Assembly (NCBI GenBank): GCA_010021705.1
Contig: RGMU01000100.1
Location: 1-6,060 of the forward strand
Length of the DNA stretch: 6,060 bases
DNA from: Chitinophagia bacterium
GTDB taxonomy: Bacteria > Bacteroidota > Bacteroidia > Chitinophagales > Chitinophagaceae
Reading direction: 5' to 3'
Shown here: positions 1 through 5,243 of the stretch, piece by piece
Layout: each line of letters begins with the position of its first letter
Numbering within the stretch: the first letter of the stretch is position 1
Notes under the pieces: model-generated
Seen by the model: the letters and a program-made list of their open reading frames with translations, nothing else
Databases searched by the model: none
Told to the model about the DNA's origin: nothing
Translations under genes and position numbers: made by a program

Positions 1-1090
1 GTTTTTGGTTCATTTTACGAAGTTTAAACGAAGGGTCATCGTTAGGTTTAAATGCTGTTTGAAAACGGTATATGGTTTGGTTGGACGTGGGCATTACTAT
101 TAGCACCACCAAACCTAATGCCACCAGAATTACATATATCAATATTTTTTTGTTAAATTTAACTATAGTGAGTAATAATATGCCGGCCGGCAAAAGTACA
201 TAAGCCCCGCGCGTGCCTGATGTTAGCATAGCCAGGCAATAAAGAAGTATAAGCCCTATAAGCAATATTCTTAGCAGTTTATTGTTCACAACCGTTAGCA
301 AGGCTATACAAACCAAGCTGGCAATTACCATGTTGTAAGAAAACGCTACGGGGTCTGAAAATATAGAAAATTTGCGCCATACGCCATTAATAAACAAAAG
401 CAGTTCAACGCCGGGGTCAGAGTGCAAATAAGCTAATTCAAACGGAAAAAAGCCAATATACTCTTGTTTTAAGGCATAAACCGCTGCAAAGGCTGCTAAT
501 GAAAGCCAAAGTGAGAATATGAGAATGATATAATTTTTTGAATCTATAAAGTAAACAAAAATAAAATATATTAACATCACTAACCCGGTTGTACGCACTG
601 TGTACATCCATGCCTCTTGCGAGGCAGCTTCGGGATTAATGGCTTCAAACATATTAAGCCCAAACCATAGCCATATTACCACCGTTATGGGTGTATTATA
701 CATGCTCCAGTCTTTCCTGCTTTTCTGAAAATAGAACAGTGTAATGGTAAAAATGGCAAGCATTCCGTCCATAAGCGTGCCCAAGGGAAAGGGCACACCT
801 ATTTTTAAAAACCACATGATTAAATATGCCATAGTGAGGTACAGAAAAATACCCACTTTAGGAAAAGCAATTAAGCAATATACTATGCCCGCCGCTATGA
901 TTAATACCGGTGGCGCAACAGCAGCTAAAATGCCATATTTTATTATAGCTACCGTATAAATAACGGATATTATAACCAATATAATGCGCCCCGGCGTATC
1001 GCCTAATTTATTGATAAGCAACCACCTACCTAACCGAGCTATCGGTGATTTTTTATCACTGCTTTCTATTGACCGGTGCTGCGGAAACAT
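1..1090 (-). CDS. O-antigen ligase/polymerase-like (Wzy_C-type) polytopic membrane protein, C-terminus cut by window edge
   Basis: The visible 363 codons, read from ATG at 1090-1088 to the left edge, encode a very hydrophobic protein with about nine or ten membrane segments. The early ones lie near residues 35-50, 56-75, 79-95 and 104-120, and later ones near 136-148, 166-181, 187-206, 251-267, 273-289, 292-309 and 315-333. A motif KFSIFSDPVAF (240-250) in the external loop region and a SGTRGAYVLLPAG segment (291-303) match what I know of Bacteroidota O-antigen ligase family proteins (WaaL/Wzy_C, PF04932). The DPSFKLRKMNQK stretch near the cut end also fits the start of their large conserved loop. 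Such proteins join or polymerise glycans on lipid carriers at the periplasmic face of the inner membrane. The substrate cannot be told from the sequence. The start codon follows the stop of the upstream small gene with no gap, implying translational coupling. The C-terminal third is outside the window. Family call is from pattern recognition, not a profile search. Confidence 0.82.
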   Translation of the reverse strand, partial: MFPQHRSIESSDKKSPIARLGRWLLINKLGDTPGRIILVIISVIYTVAIIKYGILAAVAPPVLIIAAGIVYCLIAFPKVGIFLYLTMAYLIMWFLKIGVPFPLGTLMDGMLAIFTITLFYFQKSRKDWSMYNTPITVVIWLWFGLNMFEAINPEAASQEAWMYTVRTTGLVMLIYFIFVYFIDSKNYIILIFSLWLSLAAFAAVYALKQEYIGFFPFELAYLHSDPGVELLLFINGVWRKFSIFSDPVAFSYNMVIASLVCIALLTVVNNKLLRILLIGLILLYCLAMLTSGTRGAYVLLPAGILLLTIVKFNKKILIYVILVALGLVVLIVMPTSNQTIYRFQTAFKPNDDPSFKLRKMNQK

Positions 1091-1231
1091 CTATAAAAAC
1101 ACGAGCTTAATAAAGAAAAAGAACGTACCTAAAAAAGCCAACGCGATGGCTACTTTTTCCGTTATGTCATCTAACCGCTCTTGCGGTGTGGACAGTTGCT
1201 TTTTATTCGCATTTTGAGGAAGAAACGGCAT
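1091..1231 (-). CDS. 46-residue single-pass membrane microprotein, coupled to the ligase-like gene
   Basis: An ATG at 1231-1229 opens a 46-codon frame ending in TAG at 1093-1091, directly followed by the ATG of the ligase-like gene. The product has a polar, charged N-terminal half (residues 1-26, with KK at 10-11 and an acidic RLDDITEK stretch at 19-26). It then has one hydrophobic helix from about 27 to the C-terminus, rich in Phe (FLGTFFFFIKLVFL at 33-46). No cleavage site follows the helix, so it is probably an N-in/C-out or tail-anchored inner-membrane protein. Support for it being real: zero-gap junction with the next gene, clean amphipathic-to-hydrophobic layout, and placement just after a terminator-like hairpin. 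I do not recognise a named family. A role as accessory subunit or stabiliser of the downstream polysaccharide enzyme is inference only. There is no clear Shine-Dalgarno sequence, only an A-rich AATAAAG just before the ATG, which is normal for Bacteroidota. Confidence 0.68.
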   Translation of the reverse strand: MPFLPQNANKKQLSTPQERLDDITEKVAIALAFLGTFFFFIKLVFL

Positions 1232-1246
1232 CTTTATTCTATTAAT

Positions 1247-1286
1247 ACAATAAGAAACACTATACAAAGATAGTGTTTCTTATTGT
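1247..1286 (-). terminator. Perfect 17-bp inverted repeat, probable terminator after the PPIase gene
   Basis: Arms at 1247-1263 and 1270-1286 are perfectly complementary over 17 bases around a 6-base loop (1264-1269). On the minus strand the hairpin lies about 54 bases after the PPIase stop and 15 bases before the start of the small membrane protein gene. The 3' arm is U-rich in the minus transcript (GTTTCTTATTGT) and is followed by an AT-rich stretch, but there is no long uninterrupted U tract. The stem is AT-rich (5 G/C pairs). A terminator for the PPIase transcript is the simplest reading. The loop and flanks also contain TATCTTTG on the minus strand (see the separate promoter entry), so the element may do two jobs. 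Confidence 0.6.
1265..1272 (-). promoter_or_regulatory. Candidate -7 box (TATCTTTG) for the microprotein/ligase unit, inside the hairpin
   Basis: Read on the minus strand, 1272-1265 is TATCTTTG, an exact match to the Bacteroidota -7 consensus TAnnTTTG. Transcription would start near 1258 and give a leader of roughly 27 bases to the ATG at 1231. No TTG-type -33 element is present at the expected distance (around 1290-1298), which weakens the call. The position, between a terminator-like structure and the next coding unit, is where a promoter would be expected. Confidence 0.35.
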
Positions 1287-1324
1287 TTGTAAGTACCATA
1301 AATAAAATTTATTATCAACACCCA

Positions 1325-1341
1325 AAAAGGTGCAACCTTTT
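1325..1341 (-). terminator. Short hairpin overlapping the PPIase stop codon
   Basis: Seven-base arms 1325-1331 and 1335-1341 pair perfectly around a 3-base loop. In the minus transcript this reads AAAAGGT, loop TGC, ACCTTTT followed by one more U, starting within the TAA stop codon (1342-1340). It resembles a compact intrinsic terminator, but it has only three G/C pairs and the U run is part of the stem. Translating ribosomes at the stop would also mask the 5' arm. It may act with the larger downstream hairpin. Confidence 0.35.
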
Positions 1342-3304
1342 AGTGACCCACCATTGTGGCAAACACTTTTTCGTTCACTTTTACAGGATACTCGCGGCGC
1401 ATTTTTTCGTTCCAGCTTTTTTCTAAATACTCCTGATATTCAGCCACCACATAGCCTCTTGCTTCTTCCAGCGTTTTGGCTGTGGGTGTGTTAAATATTT
1501 GGCGCGCATTTACAATTTTGAACATATTATTTGGCGCATCGGTTACTTTTAGCCTATTGGCATTAAGCTCGCTTGGGGTAGCTTCTCTAAAACGGGAAAA
1601 CTCAAATCTGCCTCTTTGAATGGATATTCTATCCGGATTGGTAGGCGAGTTTAGTGCCTTCACAATTAGCTCATCGGTAACATTGGCGTCTTTAAGCATC
1701 ATTAGCAAGGTGTCTTTGGCTGCTTTGTCTTTTGCTACATATACAGACCCTTCAAACCCTGCTTCCCACATATATTTGCCTTTGCGGGTTTCAAAGAAAG
1801 ACTTTAAGCCCACGCTGTCTTTAGCTGCTCTGCCCCATACATTTCTATCCATAAGTTCAAACAGCATAATACCTTCTTTATACTCTGCCAATAAACGCTT
1901 AAATTCAGGGTTTTCTTCGGCTATCATCATTTCCGTAAACTCTGTTACTTCATTAGTGATGTAGCTGCTGTATGCGTCTTTTAGCATTTGCATTTTCGGT
2001 CCGTTAATTCTGCCATGCGTCAGGTTTTCTAAATAAACTACAAAGTCGTGTTGAGTTCCGGTTTTTTTGCCAATAGTGAAAAGTGGCTTTTTCATATTGG
2101 TATAATTATTGGCAAAAAAGGTATTACGGTCTTTGCCGGTATCGGGGATGGTTGTGTTTAATTGGTTAAGAATGGCATCTACATTGGGCTGAAACTCTTT
2201 ATAGCCATTTTTCTCTTTTACTTTGACAAAGAAATAGTCTTTTGCTGTTTGGGCACGGCTATCGTTTTCTACCTTGTGCTTAATATTCTTTTTTAGCGAA
2301 TCAAACGAGGCTAAAGGATATTTGGCAAGTAGCTTTATGATGTGATAACCATATTCTGTTTTTATTGGCTCTGAAATATCGCCTATGTTTTTGAGCGCAA
2401 ATGCTGCATTTTCATAAGCAGGTGTGTATTTACCTACACCAAATGGCTTTAGTACACCACTATCGTTAACCGAATATTTATCATCTGAATATTTTTTTAC
2501 CAACTCGTGAAAAGGTGTACCTTTTCTATATTCGTTAACAATATTATCGGCTTTTACTTTTGCAGCCGCTATACCGTCATCACCTCTTGATTTGGGCGAG
2601 CCTATCATAATTTGAGCTACTTTAACCTGTCCGTTGGTGGGTCTTCTGTCTAACACTTTTACGATATGGTAGCCAAATTGTGTACGGAAAACTTTTGATA
2701 TTTTACCCACAGGAGTATTGTATGCTGCGCTTTCAAACGGATAAACGGTTTGAAAGGCTGTTATATAGCCAATATCGCCTCCGGCTTCTTTGGTAGCCCT
2801 ATCGTCTGAAAAAGCACGTGCAATGTCTTCAAATGTTGATTTGCCGGCAGTAATGGCTTTATACAGGCTATCAGTCATTTTATAGGGCGTAATGGTATCG
2901 CTGGTGGGGGGGCATGATATAACAATGTGTGCCACTCGCACCTCTTCTTTCATGCGGTTATAGGCTTCCTGAATCAGCTTTAGCGTAATATGCTCGTCAG
3001 ACAAATAGTTTTTAGCCAACTGACGGCGATAATTAGCCATGTCGGTCTTAATCTTCTGGGTGGTATCTAAGTGTTGCTTTTCCGCTTCTGCAACCTTCAT
3101 TCTGAAGAGAGAATACAGTTGTAGATAGCTACGCAGGGCTGTGTCGCTCATGTCAGAGTTGTTAGATGCTCCGGCATTTTTTTTGTAAACCCTTAAAAAA
3201 TCGTCTTTAGATACCGACATTTTACCGTAGGTAAATAGTGGTTGTCCGGTGGCTTGCACTGCGAATAGTACACAAGCGAGTAGCACGTAAATGTTCCTTA
3301 ACAT
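1340..3304 (-). CDS. Secreted parvulin-type peptidyl-prolyl cis-trans isomerase with two PpiC domains (SurA/PrsA-like)
   Basis: This 654-residue protein should assist folding of exported proteins in the periplasm by isomerising X-Pro bonds. An N-terminal signal peptide (hydrophobic core about 5-18, probable cleavage after ATG at residue 20, before QPLF) argues for export. A helical SurA-N-like section (about 30-115) precedes PpiC domain 1 (about 121-219: VAHIVIS, then GGDIGYI at 175-181, FGYHIVKV at 210-217). PpiC domain 2 follows (about 227-326: VAQIMIG, SGVLKPFG at 282-289, YGYHIIKLL at 318-326). Domain 1 keeps both conserved histidines (H126, H213). Domain 2 has Gln231 where the first is expected but keeps H321, so it may be a weak enzyme or a binding module. 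Residues about 330-654 are mostly helical and carry no domain I can name; the end (ARGYVVAEYQEYLEKSW at 615-631) resembles the tail of other long Bacteroidota parvulins. The start is set by the signal peptide; no Shine-Dalgarno sequence is visible. It lies 89 bases after the thioredoxin-like gene, in the same direction. Confidence 0.94.
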   Translation of the reverse strand: MLRNIYVLLACVLFAVQATGQPLFTYGKMSVSKDDFLRVYKKNAGASNNSDMSDTALRSYLQLYSLFRMKVAEAEKQHLDTTQKIKTDMANYRRQLAKNYLSDEHITLKLIQEAYNRMKEEVRVAHIVISCPPTSDTITPYKMTDSLYKAITAGKSTFEDIARAFSDDRATKEAGGDIGYITAFQTVYPFESAAYNTPVGKISKVFRTQFGYHIVKVLDRRPTNGQVKVAQIMIGSPKSRGDDGIAAAKVKADNIVNEYRKGTPFHELVKKYSDDKYSVNDSGVLKPFGVGKYTPAYENAAFALKNIGDISEPIKTEYGYHIIKLLAKYPLASFDSLKKNIKHKVENDSRAQTAKDYFFVKVKEKNGYKEFQPNVDAILNQLNTTIPDTGKDRNTFFANNYTNMKKPLFTIGKKTGTQHDFVVYLENLTHGRINGPKMQMLKDAYSSYITNEVTEFTEMMIAEENPEFKRLLAEYKEGIMLFELMDRNVWGRAAKDSVGLKSFFETRKGKYMWEAGFEGSVYVAKDKAAKDTLLMMLKDANVTDELIVKALNSPTNPDRISIQRGRFEFSRFREATPSELNANRLKVTDAPNNMFKIVNARQIFNTPTAKTLEEARGYVVAEYQEYLEKSWNEKMRREYPVKVNEKVFATMVGH

Positions 3305-3319
3305 GTTGATAATTGTTAA

Positions 3320-3340
3320 CTACTATAGTTTTCTCTATAG
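3320..3340 (-). promoter_or_regulatory. CTATAG hairpin and shared leader element upstream of the PPIase gene
   Basis: The predicted 5' leader holds two CTATAG hexamers (3323-3328, 3335-3340) that can pair as a 6-bp stem with a 6-base loop. The proximal copy belongs to AAACTATAGTAG (minus strand 3331-3320), which matches AAACTATAGGAG in the leader of the upstream thioredoxin-like gene (4947-4936) at 11 of 12 bases. A third CTATAG lies at 3363-3368, between the -33 and -7 elements. A regulatory role is inference. Confidence 0.3.
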
Positions 3341-3346
3341 CGAGGG

Positions 3347-3377
3347 CAAATATAAAGCTAACCTATAGATTATTAAA
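3347..3377 (-). promoter_or_regulatory. Candidate Bacteroidota promoter for the PPIase gene
   Basis: On the minus strand a TATATTTG box (3354-3347) matches TAnnTTTG exactly, and a partial -33 element TTT (3377-3375) sits 20 bases upstream. The predicted start near 3341 would give a leader of about 37 bases. This suggests the PPIase can be transcribed on its own, although no terminator is evident after the thioredoxin-like gene at 3394, so read-through is also likely. Confidence 0.5.
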
Positions 3378-3393
3378 GTATTAAGTAACAATA

Positions 3394-4893
3394 TTATAAT
3401 TTACCCGCTGCCTTGTCGCGTGCTTTGCGCTCCGTAGCGTCTATCAAGCTACCAACGTTGGTGTGGTCTAACCTTTTGCCTAAAATCACTTTTCTGTCGT
3501 CAAGCAGGTATATGGTAGGCGTGCTATACACATCATAATTATTGTGGTAATTGCTGGTGTGTTCGGGGTCCCAAGTGTTTATCCACTTTTTATCCAACTT
3601 ATTTTTTACCAAAAATTCGGGTATGGTTTTGTCATCACCTTCTGTAGATACGGTAAACACTTTAACACCTTTATCTTTTAGCACTTGTTCATAAGCCGAA
3701 TCTAATGCCGGCAATTCATGTTGGCAGTGCCCGCAGTTAGGTGAATAGAACACCACAAGGGTATATTTGGCTTTGGTGTTCATCATAGATTCTTCTTTCT
3801 TGGTAATTACATTGGGGAGCTTTAGTTCCGGTGCAATGTTGCCTATCACATTGGGTGCCATTTTGCGGGCGCGGTCATAGTATTTTTGAAGCTCATCGGG
3901 GGTTAGCCAAAAGGCATCGCCCTTCATGTAATATTGCTCTACAAGGTGAACAAACACATCGCTTATACCCATTACTTTGCTGTTTTCTACAAAGCGCGTA
4001 GTCCACCATAAGGTATAGTGAAATAAGTCTCTTGTGCCTTTCACTTTTTTCAATAGCATATCGCATTCATGCTGCACACTGTCTGTCCATGGCACCACCA
4101 TTTTGTTCATATACTCATCTAACATGCCGTCATACAAAGGGGTGTATATCAAGCGGTCATCTTGAAAATTAAAACCGTCCCAAAAGTGGGCTTTGTAGTA
4201 TTTATAGCCAAATGTAGAGTCTTTGGTTTTACCGTCTGCAAGGAAGTGGTCGCCTTCTGGTACTTCCGGTTTTTCTAAGGCACTAAGAATGGCAGATAAA
4301 AGCGTTCCTTTGTTGTCTTTTATCATGTTTTTGCGATAATCGGCAAATTCTTTAGCAATTTTATCGCCTTTTTTCCTCACTTCATTGGTATCGGCTTTAG
4401 ACTTAGCTTCTTTTAGTTCTTTAAGTAGCCCTTGTTGTTTTTCGCCATATTCTTTGGCATAGCGTTGATAGTCTAAAAACTTAATGTTTTCATCAGCACC
4501 TGTACCTTTGAACTTTAGTCCAAATGGCAGTTCGTTCATATTGGCTTCTATTTCTATGTTGTCGTTGCGGTCTAATAAAAATTCAAAGAATGTTTTACCG
4601 TCTGATAGCAAAAGCATATAGCTACCTCCACAAAAAAACGAGTCGTGGTGGTTAAATTTGGCTATGCCTTTCTTAAATTTGGCAGAGTCGCTTTTATAAA
4701 TTGTTCCGCCGCCTTTACCGTAATAGTGTACTAAATACACCATTGAATCGTCATGCACGCCGGGCATTTTAAGCGAAATTTGGTAGCCTGGCATATTGCC
4801 GTTTACACCAATAGGGGCATCTTTGCTTTTAGACTGTGCAAAGCATGTAGAAATGAGCAGAAATGATAATACGGTTGTGATAATTTTCTTCAT
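3394..4893 (-). CDS. Secreted TlpA/ResA-like thioredoxin-fold protein with N-terminal DUF4369-like and central helical (DUF5106-like) domains
   Basis: The 499-residue product is a periplasmic thiol-disulfide oxidoreductase candidate. A signal peptide (MKK start, hydrophobic core 4-16, probable cleavage after CFA at residue 19, before Q20) directs export. Residues about 36-135 form a beta-rich section of the DUF4369 type common in Bacteroidota thioredoxin proteins. Residues about 136-345 are helical and charged and resemble the DUF5106-type linker domain. The thioredoxin/AhpC-TSA fold covers about 350-495: NIAPELKLPNV (352-362), a VVFYSPNCGHC strand with redox Cys387 and Cys390, and the cis-proline motif STPT (Pro459). 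CGHC is the active-site sequence of protein disulfide isomerases and is less reducing than the CxxC of classic thioredoxins, but the redox direction cannot be read from sequence. Substrates are unknown. The start ATG is the only one giving a complete signal peptide and follows an A-rich GATAAAGAAA. Next gene downstream is the parvulin, 89 bases away, suggesting linked roles in envelope protein maturation. Confidence 0.92.
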   Translation of the reverse strand: MKKIITTVLSFLLISTCFAQSKSKDAPIGVNGNMPGYQISLKMPGVHDDSMVYLVHYYGKGGGTIYKSDSAKFKKGIAKFNHHDSFFCGGSYMLLLSDGKTFFEFLLDRNDNIEIEANMNELPFGLKFKGTGADENIKFLDYQRYAKEYGEKQQGLLKELKEAKSKADTNEVRKKGDKIAKEFADYRKNMIKDNKGTLLSAILSALEKPEVPEGDHFLADGKTKDSTFGYKYYKAHFWDGFNFQDDRLIYTPLYDGMLDEYMNKMVVPWTDSVQHECDMLLKKVKGTRDLFHYTLWWTTRFVENSKVMGISDVFVHLVEQYYMKGDAFWLTPDELQKYYDRARKMAPNVIGNIAPELKLPNVITKKEESMMNTKAKYTLVVFYSPNCGHCQHELPALDSAYEQVLKDKGVKVFTVSTEGDDKTIPEFLVKNKLDKKWINTWDPEHTSNYHNNYDVYSTPTIYLLDDRKVILGKRLDHTNVGSLIDATERKARDKAAGKL

Positions 4894-4958
4894 TTTCTTT
4901 ATCCGAGTTGTATTTGTTGTAAGTAGTTTATTACGCTCCTATAGTTTGAATTAAAGCC

Positions 4959-4966
4959 CAAAGTTA
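4959..4966 (-). promoter_or_regulatory. Candidate -7 box for the thioredoxin-like gene
   Basis: TAACTTTG on the minus strand (4966-4959) matches TAnnTTTG exactly and lies 65 bases before the start codon, giving a leader of about 60 bases. No TTG is found 17-23 bases upstream, so the -33 half is weak or absent. The leader holds AAACTATAGGAG (4947-4936), nearly identical to an element in the PPIase leader. Confidence 0.42.
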
Positions 4967-5126
4967 GCAATTTGGTACTATTATGCTACCCACAGCAATT
5001 TATGTACCAGTTTATTGTATTAAATATAACATTAACCCTTTTTTATTGTTTAGCCGGGGTTGTATGCCATATTGACAGTGTGCAAAAGAATTGCCATATA
5101 ATATACTACCTTTCAACGGCAAAGGG

Positions 5127-5160
5127 TTTGGAAAAAGGGTGATTTGAAAAGTTAATTTTG
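5127..5160 (+). promoter_or_regulatory. Candidate Bacteroidota promoter for the peptide transporter gene
   Basis: A TTTG at 5127-5130 and TAATTTTG at 5153-5160 are separated by 22 bases. Both halves match the Bacteroidota form TTG-N17-23-TAnnTTTG, making this the best promoter candidate in the window. The predicted start near 5167 gives a leader of about 77 bases. One AATCCGG repeat falls at the start site and the other 22 bases later. Confidence 0.55.
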
Positions 5161-5243
5161 AAATCCGGTAGTCATTATTTCTCAATCCGGCATTTTTTCA
5201 GTTACTTAGTTGCTTTTTTAGCGGTTAATCATGTTCTGTATTT

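Larger units (their letters stand above)
4894..5243. other. 350-bp divergent intergenic region
   Basis: The region lies between the divergently transcribed thioredoxin-like and peptide transporter genes. It is AT-rich and has no credible coding frame or RNA gene. It contains one -7 box on each strand (minus 4966-4959, plus 5153-5160), a repeated TGCCATAT (5065-5072 and 5092-5099) and a repeated AATCCGG (5162-5168 and 5184-5190, 22 bases apart, about two helical turns). I see no strong hairpin and no riboswitch-like structure. Confidence 0.7.

Noticed and set aside
744..1217. Two plus-strand open frames (744-959 and 984-1217)
   Set aside because: They lie antisense to the ligase-like and microprotein genes, have low-complexity, non-family-like products, and the opposite strand gives a coherent membrane protein with recognised motifs.
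1620..1964. Plus-strand open frame of 114 codons
   Set aside because: It is antisense to the well-supported PPIase gene; its Ser/Leu-rich product is what the complement of a charged, helical protein usually yields.
3305..3393. Three CTATAG copies as a possible CRISPR-like or mobile-element repeat
   Set aside because: Only a 6-base palindrome with uneven spacing (12 and 28 bases), no spacers of constant size and no neighbouring cas or transposase gene.
4837..4893. Cys17 in the signal peptide of the thioredoxin-like protein as a lipobox
   Set aside because: The residues before it are I-S-T, and Thr at -1 does not fit the usual G/A/S; cleavage after CFA before Gln20 is a better fit to signal peptidase I.
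5072..5102. TTGACA (5072-5077) and TATAAT (5097-5102), which look like a sigma-70 promoter
   Set aside because: The spacer is 19 bases, outside the best range, and the main sigma factor of Bacteroidota uses a TTG/TAnnTTTG promoter instead; a better match to that lies at 5127-5160.
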